DNA from: Oscillibacter valericigenes
GTDB taxonomy: Bacteria > Bacillota > Clostridia > Oscillospirales > Oscillospiraceae
Direction of reading: 5' to 3'
Assembly: GCF_021531435.1 (NCBI RefSeq)
Contig: NZ_JAFBIS010000006.1
Coordinates: 1-64,000, forward strand
DNA: 64,000 nucleotides
The notes below the pieces were generated by a model that saw only the letters and a program-made list of their open reading frames with translations, was not told where the DNA came from and did no database searches. Shown here piece after piece: positions 8,694 through 17,100 of this stretch; within the stretch, counting starts at the first letter, position 1, and every line of letters begins with the position of its first letter. The position numbers and the translations under genes are program-made.

Positions 8694-9789
8694 GGCATTT
8701 GCTGAACACCCTTTTTGTGACATCAGAAGATGCCTATTTGACTCTGGACGGCGAAAATGTAGTGGTCAACCGGGACAAGCAGGAGATGGGGCGGTTTCCT
8801 CTGCACAACCTCTCCGGCATCATCTCCTTCTCTTACGCCGGCGCGTCCCCAGCCCTGATGGGGGCCTGTGCCGCGCGGGACATCGGTCTGGCGTTCTGCA
8901 CGCCGAGAGGCCGCTTCCTGGCCCGCACCACCGGGTTCAGCAATGGAAATGTGCTGCTGCGCCGGATGCAGTACCGCGCGGCGGATGACCGGCTTGTCCA
9001 GATGCTTGCCGCTCATTTCTGTGGCTGCGCCGGATGCAGTACCGCGCGGCGGATGACCCCGTCCAGAGCTGCCGGATCTCGAAATACATGATATTCGGAA
9101 AATTGTATAACGCCCGCTGGAGTATCGAGCGCACCCGCAGAGACCACGCCCCCCGGATTGACGGAGAAAAGTTCCGGGCCGCGTCAGAGACCATCAGGGG
9201 GCTGCTCTCCCAGGTCGCGGAGGCGTCCTCCCCGGAGTCTCTGCGGGGTCTGGAGGGTGTCGGCGCGGCGGCGTATTTCAAGGTATTCGACGACATGATC
9301 CTCCGGGAGAAGGCGTCCTTTTATTTCCACGGCAGAAACCGCCGGCCGCCGCTGGACAACGTCAACGCCATGCTGTCCTTTGCCTATGGCCTTTTGGCCA
9401 ACGACTGTGCCTCGGCACTGGAGAGCGTGGGCCTGGACGCCTACGTAGGATTTCTCCACAGGGACCGTCCCGGAAGGGTCTCTCTGGCCCTGGATCTGAT
9501 GGAAGAGCTGCGTCCCTGCATGGCGGACCGGTTCGTTCTGACAATGATCAACAACCGGGTTATGACGCCCGATGATTTTGATGAATCGGAAAACGGTGCG
9601 GTCCGCATGTCAGACGACGCCAGGAGAAAATTTCTGAAAAGCTGGCAGGAGCGCAAGCAAGAGGTCATTACCCACCCTTACCTGGGGGAAAAACTGCCAT
9701 GGGGACTGGTGCCATATATGCAGGCATTGCTGCTGGCGCGGTATCTCCGGGAAGATCTGGACGCATATCCGCCCTTTTTATGGAAGTGA
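8690..9789 (+). pseudogene. cas1: cas1 integrase, frameshifted by a 68-bp insertion
   Basis: Cas1 is the integrase that inserts new spacers. From ATG 8690 the frame reads HLLNTLFVTSEDAYLTLDG and matches Cas1c for about 100 residues, then leaves frame at about 9000 and stops at 9091 (133 residues). A second frame, from ATG 9034 to 9789 (251 residues), resumes at MQYRAADDPVQ and contains the active-site region, with SLRGLEG then YVGFLHRDRPGR. Removing 68 bases restores one frame of 343 residues, the family's normal length, so the gene was intact recently. The insertion is a 35-bp exact duplication around 33 bp of other sequence. Either the gene is dead or it yields two fragments. The downstream ATG has no good ribosome site. 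Confidence 0.9.
8956..9058 (+). repeat. 35-bp exact duplication flanking 33 bp inside cas1
   Basis: Positions 8956-8990 and 9024-9058 are identical over 35 bp (GCTGCGCCGG to GGCGGATGACC), with 8991-9023 between them. The offset is 68 bp, which is not a multiple of three, so it breaks the cas1 frame. The copies contain the palindrome CCGCGCGG. Perfect identity means the event is recent or an assembly artefact. Confidence 0.95.
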
Positions 9790-9799
9790 GGCACGCCAA

Positions 9800-10090
9800 A
9801 TGCTGGTACTGATCACCTATGACGTCAACACGGAAGACGCTGCGGGACGCAAGCGGCTGCGGCAGATCGCGAAACAATGTGTGAACTATGGTCAACGCGT
9901 TCAGAATTCTGTATTTGAATGCGTTGTCGATGCAGCACAGGCTAAAATGCTGCAGCACAAGCTCTGCGCGATCATGGATGACAAACGGGACAGTCTGCGG
10001 TTCTATTATTTGGGAAATCATTATCAAACCAAGGTCGAACACTTTGGAGCAAAAGCGACTTATGAAGCGGAAGGTGTGCTGATCATTTAA
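9800..10090 (+). CDS. cas2: Cas2, Cas1 partner in spacer acquisition
   Basis: Small ferredoxin-fold protein that dimerises to bridge two Cas1 dimers. The 96 residues begin MLVLITYDVNTED, with the conserved strand and aspartate, continue RLRQIAKQCVNYGQRVQNSVFEC and end AEGVLII, all typical of I-C Cas2. It starts 10 bases after the cas1 stop behind GTGAGG. It is intact. Its value without a whole Cas1 is doubtful, though a Cas1 supplied in trans could use it. Confidence 0.95.
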   Translation: MLVLITYDVNTEDAAGRKRLRQIAKQCVNYGQRVQNSVFECVVDAAQAKMLQHKLCAIMDDKRDSLRFYYLGNHYQTKVEHFGAKATYEAEGVLII

Positions 10091-10203
10091 AGGTGCGAAG
10101 CGGAAGTGAACAGAGATTCCCGTGTCTGTTCGCACTGTGTTTCTGCCTCGCATATCTGTGTTTTGGAAAAACGCATCCGTTTTCTGCGATTTCCGAATGT
10201 CGT

Positions 10204-10233
10204 TTGCCGTTTCTTTTGTCGTTACCGTATAAT
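10204..10233 (+). promoter_or_regulatory. CRISPR leader promoter
   Basis: The leader spans 10091-10271 between cas2 and the first repeat and is AT-richer than its neighbours. TTGCCG at 10204-10209 and TATAAT at 10228-10233 are 18 bp apart, which would start transcription about 30 bases before repeat 1. This direction agrees with the repeat ending ATTGAAAT (handle side) and with decay of repeats at the far end. Confidence 0.55.
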
Positions 10234-10271
10234 GCAGTGCAATAAAAGGGAATTATTTTGTATACTTTTAC

Positions 10272-11106
10272 GTCCCACCCCGCACGGGGTGGGTGGATTG
10301 AAATGATTTGCTCCAGGAAGTTGTACCATACTCTCCCAGTCCCACCCCGCACGGGGTGGGTGGATTGAAATTGCCGTATGACCTCACATTTGCACTCCCG
10401 ACTGAGTCCCACCCCGCACGGGGTGGGTGGATTGAAATTTCAGCTGATACATAAAGCCCTCCCGTTACTCTCAGTCCCACCCCGCACGGGGTGGGTGGAT
10501 TGAAATGTTGCTTGCCGCTGACTGCGTCGGATGCCATGCCGGTCCCACCCCGCACGGGGTGGGTGGATTGAAATTGCGGGGTAAATCACATCGCCAACCG
10601 CGGAAGTCGTCCCACCCCGCACGGGGTGGGTGGATTGAAATTTTATAGCCCGTCCGGGCCTGTACCGCCTGTATGGTCCCACCCCGCACGGGGTGGGTGG
10701 ATTGAAATTCCACAGTTCCGGCAGTAGAACGCCTTGAACCAGTCCCACCCCGCACGGGGTGGGTGGATTGAAATACCGGCCGCCGGGTCCAGGGCGACGC
10801 CGCCCAGGGTCCCACCCCGCACGGGGTGGGTGGATTGAAATTTCACGCCGTGCTCCACCAGGTCCGCCACCACGCCGTCCCACCCCGCACGGGGTGGGTG
10901 GATTGAAATTTCTGACTGACCCTCCATATGGCGTTGCTCTTGGGTCCCACCCCGCACGGGGTGGGTGGATTGAAATATCGCCCTGCGTAAGGGTATCTCT
11001 TTCCTGATTTGTCCCACCCCCACGGGCAGGTGGATTGAAATGAATTCGGCACAGAGCAAATCGTCGCCCACCATGAGTCCCATTCAACGGAATGGGTGAA
11101 TGAGCT
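10272..11106 (+). CRISPR. Type I-C CRISPR array, 12 repeats plus one relic
   Basis: The 33-bp repeat runs from GTCCCACCCCGCACGGGG to TGGGTGGATTGAAAT. Starts are 10272, 10339, 10406, 10474, 10542, 10609, 10676, 10742, 10809, 10877, 10944 and 11011. Repeats 1-11 are identical. Repeat 12 (11011-11041) is 31 bp with several changes, and a 13th, much altered copy lies at 11077-11106. The twelve spacers are 33-35 bp and all different. The inverted core CCCACCCC/GGGGTGGG forms the hairpin that Cas5c cuts below. Leader is on the left, trailer on the right. None of the spacers obviously matches this window by eye. Confidence 0.98.
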
Positions 11107-11452
11107 CTGCCTGCGTAATCTGATCACCCGAACAGAAGTCTTTTTATGAGTCAGGCCTGTCTATTCATAACCTTTTGCCGCAATCTTTAAAACAGAGCAG
11201 GTATACACAGATCCATGAAAATCTGTTTTAACATTTTGTTTCCCGGCAGGAACTGCTCCCACCCGTCCAGTATACTTTGCCCTGCTTACCCGGAGCAGCG
11301 GCAGGGTCGTTCCATCATTCTTCTGAGCAGCAAAAATTTCCCCGGAGCATCTGTTCGGTCTTGACTACCGGATCATTTTCACCATAATGATATTAAGCAT
11401 ATGACCAATTCCACAGGCGCCCCCCGCTGCAATCAACTGAATTCTTATGGTG
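11107..11452. other. Intergenic gap between CRISPR trailer and iolI
   Basis: About 350 bases with no supported open frame. I see no clear promoter or RNA element. Further decayed repeats were sought at the expected 67-bp spacing and not found. Confidence 0.5.
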
Positions 11453-11464
11453 AAGGTGAACACA

Positions 11465-12325
11465 ATGAAAATTGGCTTTAACGAAGGCTGCAACCGCTTC
11501 TGCGCGGGCCACTCCGTTCTGGAGGACCTGACCCTGTGTGAAAAATACGGCTTCGACTGCATTGACATCCAGTCCGAATGCCTGGACCGCGATCTGGCTG
11601 CCGGAACGTGCACTCTTGAGGAACTGGGCGATTTCTTCCGCACCCACAAGCTGAAGATGCTGTCCTACAATGCCCTCGTCGGCTTTAATATGAAGCAGAC
11701 ACAGGCGGAAAAGGACGCTGTCATGGACCATCTGGATGAGATCATTCGCCGCTGCCAGATTCTGGACTGCAAGATGATCGTGGTGGTGCCCTCCATGGAC
11801 CTGACTGTCCACGCCACACTGGACGACATCAAGGCCGACGCCGTGGCCGTCCTGCGGGAGATGGTGAAGAAGGTGGAGCCCTACGGCATCAAGCTGTCCC
11901 TGGAGTTCTGCGGCTGCCCCACCATGTCCATCAACCGCTTTGAGGATGCCTATGCCATCGTGGAGGAAGTTGATCACCCCCTGGTCGGCCTGACGCTGGA
12001 CCAATACCACTTCCACGCCATGGCTTCCGGCTGGGACGCCCTTGAAAAGGCAGACGGCAGAAAAATTTTCATCTGGCACCTGAACGGCATGGAGAATATG
12101 CCCTGCGGCGCAGCCTATAACACCGACGAAAAACGCCTGTGGCCCGGTGAGCCTGGCGACTGCCTGGACCACAAGCGGTACGCGGATACCCTGAAGAAAA
12201 TCGGCTTCGACGGCGGCGTCTGCACCATCGAAGTGTTCCGCCCCGACTACTACAAGCTCTCCAATGAGGAGAACATCAAGAAGGCCGCTGAGGTCACCCG
12301 CGCCCATGTGGAGACCTACTGTTGA
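11465..12325 (+). CDS. iolI: IolI-like inosose isomerase (TIM barrel)
   Basis: A xylose-isomerase-like TIM barrel of 286 residues. The text MKIGFNEG, LCEKYGFDCIDIQ, YNALVGFN, EPYGIKLSLEFCG, LDQYHFHAMASG and EVFRPDYYKLS follows Bacillus subtilis IolI closely as I remember it; that enzyme interconverts 2-keto- and 1-keto-myo-inositol using a metal held by Glu, Asp, His and Glu. The start at 11465 is preferred over the ATG at 11447 because AAGGTG (11453-11458) is spaced for it. It stands alone, 30 kb from the main iol cluster, and ends in a strong terminator. A generic sugar-phosphate isomerase remains possible. Confidence 0.8.
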   Translation: MKIGFNEGCNRFCAGHSVLEDLTLCEKYGFDCIDIQSECLDRDLAAGTCTLEELGDFFRTHKLKMLSYNALVGFNMKQTQAEKDAVMDHLDEIIRRCQILDCKMIVVVPSMDLTVHATLDDIKADAVAVLREMVKKVEPYGIKLSLEFCGCPTMSINRFEDAYAIVEEVDHPLVGLTLDQYHFHAMASGWDALEKADGRKIFIWHLNGMENMPCGAAYNTDEKRLWPGEPGDCLDHKRYADTLKKIGFDGGVCTIEVFRPDYYKLSNEENIKKAAEVTRAHVETYC

Positions 12326-12555
12326 ACGGAACGAACCGCCCCGCCCGGCCACTTCCCCATTTGGCACTTGATCCGCTCCGCCGAACACCGATGATGTCCC
12401 CCTGCTGTTCCGCGGTCGAGGAAACAGCTTTCTTCCATGCCTCTTCCGAAGGCATCGCCGACAGCGGCAGGCTGTGTCGTGCCGCGCTCTGGACGCCGAA
12501 TGGCCCCGCCGTCATTTGGGACACGGACAGGTGCAAGTCGCTTCGCCGTATAAGC

Positions 12556-12590
12556 AAGCCCGCGCCCCGGAATGTGGGGCGCGGGCTTTT
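12556..12590 (+). terminator. Intrinsic terminator after iolI
   Basis: Stem AAGCCCGCGCCCC/GGGGCGCGGGCTT with a 7-base loop, followed by TTTT. The 230 bases between the iolI stop and this hairpin hold no supported gene. Confidence 0.75.
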
Positions 12591-12625
12591 ATGACCGGTT
12601 CAGCTGTACGGCCTGGGGCTGCCGC

Positions 12626-13189
12626 TTACTTCTTGTAGCCGCACTTGGGGCAAACGCCCTTTTCATTCAGCGCAATGCCGCACAGGGGGCAGCGGTCGAT
12701 GGTCTTACCGGGGGTATACTCCTGGGAGGCCGCGTTGACGCCGCTGGTAAAGGTCAGCTTGGCTATGTTCAGCTTATCCTTCAGCAGCTCGTAGACGATC
12801 TTGATCATACCCTCCACGATCATAGTCTCCTTGGTGACGACCAGGCGGCAGTCGGGATAGGCAGTGGCCAGCTCCGTCTGGAAAGCAGGGCCCTTCATCT
12901 TGTTGGTGGGGGCGCCGTCCTTGATGCCCTGCTCTTCGTAAACCTTCAGGATGGCGGGCAGGAGGGGATCATCCTCCCGCAGGATCAGCGCATGGTCAAA
13001 ATTCTTCAGGACCTCCCAGGCGGTCTTCTGGATCTCATTGCAGGGGAACACCATGTTGACGCCGGGTTCCACAGAATCCTCGACCTCGATGGTCAGGACG
13101 CCGGTATGCCTGTGCAGATACTGAGCTTCTCCCTTGAAGCCATAAAATCTATGGGCGTACTGCAGGTCCAGTGTGGTAATACTTCTCAT
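12626..13189 (-). CDS. 6-pyruvoyl-tetrahydropterin synthase (QueD)-like protein with C-terminal zinc ribbon
   Basis: The first 150 residues look like the PTPS/QueD tunnel fold. LDLQYAHRFYGFKG carries the first metal histidine and YLHRHTG the other pair; PTPS enzymes bind zinc through these three histidines and act on dihydroneopterin triphosphate. VEDSVEPGVNMVFPCNEIQK corresponds to the VxxxGMVxDF region, but the match is loose. The last 30 residues are a CPLCG-x9-CPKCG zinc ribbon, which is not part of standard QueD. No other queuosine gene is nearby. The ribosome site GAGGGG precedes the ATG at 13189. The substrate is therefore unknown. Confidence 0.7.
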   Translation of the reverse strand: MRSITTLDLQYAHRFYGFKGEAQYLHRHTGVLTIEVEDSVEPGVNMVFPCNEIQKTAWEVLKNFDHALILREDDPLLPAILKVYEEQGIKDGAPTNKMKGPAFQTELATAYPDCRLVVTKETMIVEGMIKIVYELLKDKLNIAKLTFTSGVNAASQEYTPGKTIDRCPLCGIALNEKGVCPKCGYKK

Positions 13190-13291
13190 AACAACTACCC
13201 CTCATATCCAAAATTTGCAGACGGTTTATAGTGGGTCTGCTTGGTTCACTTATTGAGATCACAGGCCGCCGGCTCGTGAGACAATCAGACA

Positions 13292-13654
13292 TCAACCGTT
13301 CACATCCGCTTTGTTCTTGTACGCCGGACAGACACCGGAGAAGATGATGTCATGGCCGGTGAAATCGAAGCCATGGGTATCCCGGATGCGTGCCTCCAAA
13401 TCCTCCATATACGGCATATCCACATCAAAAATGCGGCCGCACTTTTCACAGCGGACGTGATAGTGCTTATGGCTCCAATGCTCAAACCTGTCGGCGCCGT
13501 CGGGCACCTCGATTTTGCGGATCTTTCCCATTTCCGCCAGCCGGTTCAGATTCCGGTACACGGTTGCCCTGCTGATGTTCGGACGCTCCGCCGCGATGAC
13601 ATCGTAGACCTCATCCGCGGAAACATGCCCCGTCATACGGTTGACCGTCTCCAA
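13292..13654 (-). CDS. Fur/PerR-family metal or peroxide-responsive repressor
   Basis: A small winged-helix repressor. HVSADEVYDVI and ISRATVYRNLNRLAEMG form the DNA-binding helices, HKHYHVRCEKCGRIFDVD is the metal-binding hinge, and GVCPAYKNK ends the dimer domain. Only one CxxC is complete; the second has lost its last cysteine, so the structural zinc site is unusual. The start is uncertain: TTG 13654 gives 120 residues, ATG 13636 gives 114 and follows GGAG, and both are short because family members normally begin 10-20 residues earlier. In-frame upstream codons encode ICAIQCSLVLETVN, which resembles the usual first helix but has no ordinary start codon. Confidence 0.85.
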   Translation of the reverse strand: METVNRMTGHVSADEVYDVIAAERPNISRATVYRNLNRLAEMGKIRKIEVPDGADRFEHWSHKHYHVRCEKCGRIFDVDMPYMEDLEARIRDTHGFDFTGHDIIFSGVCPAYKNKADVNG

Positions 13655-13692
13655 AACCAGGGAACATTGAATGGCACAAATCTGACAAGATA

Positions 13693-13721
13693 TGTCATTC
13701 CGTCCGGAATCGTGCTATAAT
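13693..13721 (+). promoter_or_regulatory. Promoter of the HPr-like gene
   Basis: TATAAT at 13716-13721 with TGTCAT at 13693-13698, 17 bp apart. The -10 is perfect and the -35 weak. The site sits between the divergent fur-type gene and the HPr-like gene, so the repressor could act on both. Confidence 0.5.
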
Positions 13722-13779
13722 AAAAAAGTGCTCCGCGCACAGCACACTTCTGGTTTTTTGATACGGGGGAATGTTCAAT

Positions 13780-14031
13780 ATGACAAGCAAGGAGATCATC
13801 GTCACACGGGACGGCGGACTCAAGGAACAAGACGCCGCCCTTTTCATCCGAAACGCCAATGAATACCAGAGCCAGATCCGCATCCGGCTCGGTGAAAAGA
13901 GCGTCAATGCCAAGAGCCTTCTGGGCGTCCTTTCCATGGGCGTCCGGCACGGCGCCGTACTGACGGTCACGGCGGAAGGGCCGGATGAGGAAGACGCGGT
14001 CAATGCCCTGCGGCGGTATTTTGAAGCGTAA
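13780..14031 (+). CDS. HPr-like protein lacking the catalytic histidine (Crh-like)
   Basis: An 83-residue protein with the HPr fold signature: KSLLGVLSMGVRHG corresponds to the regulatory Ser46 helix, followed by GPDEEDAVNALRRYF. The PTS active site, normally GLHARPA with phospho-accepting His15, reads GGLKEQDAALF, so it cannot carry phosphate for sugar uptake. This matches the logic of Bacillus Crh, which keeps Ser46 but loses His15 and acts with CcpA. GGGGGA (13765-13770) suits ATG 13780 better than ATG 13771. It has its own promoter and terminator. A CcpA-cofactor role is inferred. Confidence 0.75.
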   Translation: MTSKEIIVTRDGGLKEQDAALFIRNANEYQSQIRIRLGEKSVNAKSLLGVLSMGVRHGAVLTVTAEGPDEEDAVNALRRYFEA

Positions 14032-14033
14032 CG

Positions 14034-14068
14034 AAACGCGGACGATGGAACCTCCATCGTCCGCGTTT
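14034..14068. terminator. Bidirectional terminator
   Basis: AAACGCGGACGATGGA and its perfect complement enclose a 3-base loop, with A/T runs on both sides. It sits between the convergent HPr-like gene and the large surface protein and can serve both. Confidence 0.8.
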
Positions 14069-14111
14069 CTGTATGCCCGCGCAGGTATTTGGCCGCTGCT
14101 CCTGTCCTTCC

Positions 14112-17100
14112 TTACTTCACGACCTCGCCGCCGGGGGCGGAGTGGGCAGTGGCCCAGGCATGCTCGAAAGCAGCCCAGTCACGCTGCGGCAGCTTTTTGG
14201 TCCACTCCTCCAGATACTTCTTGTCGCTCCCGCTGGTCAGCCATTTGTAATCATGGCTGTTGGTAGCCTCCTGCATGTCGGCGTAGAACCAGTCGCCGGG
14301 CTCGCAGTCCGGCCAGGTAACCATCTTGCTCTGGGGCAGCAGGTGGTCCTTCTGGGGCTTGCGGTCCAGGGCACGGTTCACAATGACACAAGCCTGGGCA
14401 CGGGTGATGTTGGTGTCGGGCTGGAACGTATCGTTGTCAAAGCCCTGGACCAGGCCGACCCGGGCGGCGGCCTCCACATAGCTTGTATACCAGGCGTCTT
14501 CGGGGACATCGGTGAAATAGCCCTTGTACTCCTCTTTGGTGGTCTCGAAGAAGCCCACCGCGATCTTGGCAAACTGGGCGCGGGTGATCTTTCCATAGGG
14601 CCGGAACAGGCCGTCCTGATAGCCGTCGATGATGCCCATGTTCGTCAGGGTGGAGATGGCGTTGTTGCACCACAGGTCGGAATCGCAGTCGGCGTAGCTG
14701 TTGGTCTGGCACCAGTATTTCTCCCGGGTCTCGTCCGTCAGCATGCGGAAGAAAATGGTGGCCACCTCCCCCCGGGTGATGGTGCCGTAGGGGCGCAGCA
14801 TGCCGTCCTTGTAGCCGATGATATAGGAATAGTGGTCATCGGTATTCAGTACGGTGTCGGGCTTGCTTCCGCCGCCGCTGGAACCGCCGCCGCCGCTGGA
14901 ACCGCCGCCGGTGTAGGTGTTGGTGTAATGGGCTACAGCCGCGCTGCCGCCCACGACGGTGCCGGAAGCGGTGCTGCCGGAAACCGTGCCCGCCATCAGC
15001 GCGTCATTGCCGGAAATGGCGGTCTTATAGTTGGCCGCGGCCTTCTCCGTGATCTGATACCCGGCGCCCGCGGGCAGGTTGTTGATGGCGATGCTCTCGC
15101 CGTTTTTCAGCGTAACCGTCTCGCCGCTCTTGATGGTGCCGGTCTTGGAGCCGGTGTAGGCGTAAGCGCCGTCAGCGCCGGTCAGGTTCACGGTGAAGGT
15201 GAATTCCTGCGCGGTGCTGCCGCCGTTCACGGTCTTGCTGATGACCAGCGCGCCCTCGCCCTCGGGCACATTGACCACCACGGCGGTATCGCCGCTCCCG
15301 GAGCCGGTGATGGTGCCGGTGCTGTTGAAATAGTTGGCGGTATAGCCGTGGGAGTCCGTCTCCAGCACCGTATATGCGGCACCCACCGGGAGGCCGGAGA
15401 TGGCTTTGGTCTCTCCCGCCCGCAGCTCAAACGCCTGCTCCGCGTCGCCGGCCGTGACCAGGAAGGAGAATGTCTGGTTCTGGTCCGCCTGGCTGTCCAG
15501 CACGTATTTGGTCACATACAGCGTGCCGGTGGGCTCATTTTTGACCTCGTAGGACACAGCGGGCCTGGAGAAGTCCTCGGGCTGGACCTCCCTGCCGTTA
15601 CTGTCCACAGGATACAGCGTAGCGCTCTTGTTGGTGAACAGAAATTCGCTGCCCGCCAGCTGCTCGCCGTTTTCATCCAGGCCGTCCTCGTCATATGTGC
15701 CGTATACGCCGACCTCCAGCTGGGGATTGGTCAGCCGGACCTTGTAGGTCAGCTGGACCTGCTCGAAGTTGGTGATGGGCACATTGATCTCCCACACGAA
15801 GCACTCGTCGGACTGGCCGTCCCGGCCATTCTCATAGTAGTGCAGGACGAATTCATATTCGTCCTCACCCAGCTTCTCTCCGAATCCGTAGGTCGTATCG
15901 TCGATTGGGACCTTCAGCAGCTCCACCGGATTGCCGGTTTCATCCTTGCCCCGGGTCAGGGTCAGGCTGTCAAAATCGTTGACGAAATCGAAGTCATAGG
16001 CGAAACGGTCCGTCGTGCCGTAGGTGCCCTTGCCAATGACATCCACAACTTCCGAGCCGCTGCTCACCAGATAGTAGATGTCGTTCTGGATCGCCTCGAA
16101 GCTGACTTCCTCGCCGCCGGCCAGGTAGTCCATAAAGCTGCTCGCCCAGGGGTAGCTGGCATCGGACTCGGCTGTCATGGCGTAGCAGTGATAGCCCTCC
16201 GCTCTTGCATCCTGATACACCTGATTGGTCAGATACAGGGCTTTGTCGATGGAGTTGGCGTAGGCTGTCTGCCAGTCCTCCTGCGGTGTGGCCTCCCCGA
16301 CAGTTCCTTTATAGGGGTACTCATACTTGGTTCCCTGCGCTGCGACTTTCTCACCGATGTCATCAAACCAGGCATCCCAGTCCGCGGGGGCGTCATTGGT
16401 GTCGTACTTGGATTTCCAGTTGTCCGGTCCGGCCCAGTCTTTCCACGCATCCGCCCAGAATGTCCAGGCGGTGACAGTCGGCTCCGCGCCGTACATGTAG
16501 GTGATCGCGTCGCTGACGAAGATCAGATACTTGCGGCTGGCATCCACCTGAGTGTCGCTGTCCAGCATGGCCTTGCCGGCCAGCAGGCCCGCGTGGGTGT
16601 TCGTGCCGCTTTTGATCTCCTGCCGGATTGCTTCCTCGATTGCCTCATACTCTTTGGACAGGTCAAAGAACTTGCCTCCGTTGGCAACATGGGCCTCCTT
16701 GTTGAAGATGACCACGCCGACCTGAATTTTTGCGCTGGTAGCGTCCAGCCGTTCTTTCAGGCTGCTGAGCATCGCCAATGCCTGATCCTCCACATCGGCG
16801 CTGGTGGACTTATCCAGCACCAGCACCACATCACTGACCAGCTGTTCCTGGGCAGAAGGCAGGGACAGCGTCACATCGGAGGTATAATTGCCCTCGCCGT
16901 CTTTCACCAGATTCGTAGCCGTCTTGGATTTGGAGACATCCCACTCAGGAACGACCGGAGTAGGCTCCGGCTCAGGCAGAAGTCCATGGGCGGCTTTCAG
17001 GGCTTTCTGGTTCCGGATGGCCGCCAGGCCGTCTTTGCCAAAGCCGGTAAACTCATCAACATAGAGGCTGTCTTCATCATGCGCTTCCCAGCGGCTTCCC

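Noticed and set aside
11077-11106. Relic repeat 13 as an ordinary intrinsic terminator
   Set aside because: The stem is only 7 bp and no T tract follows on either strand; position and flanks fit a decayed CRISPR repeat.
10268-11127. Minus-strand frames with repeated THPVRGGT / NPPTPCGVG peptides
   Set aside because: These are translations of the CRISPR repeats, not a repeat protein; spacing and identity fit the array.
12322-12594. 90-codon frame after iolI
   Set aside because: It runs into the iolI terminator, lacks a ribosome site and shows no family features.
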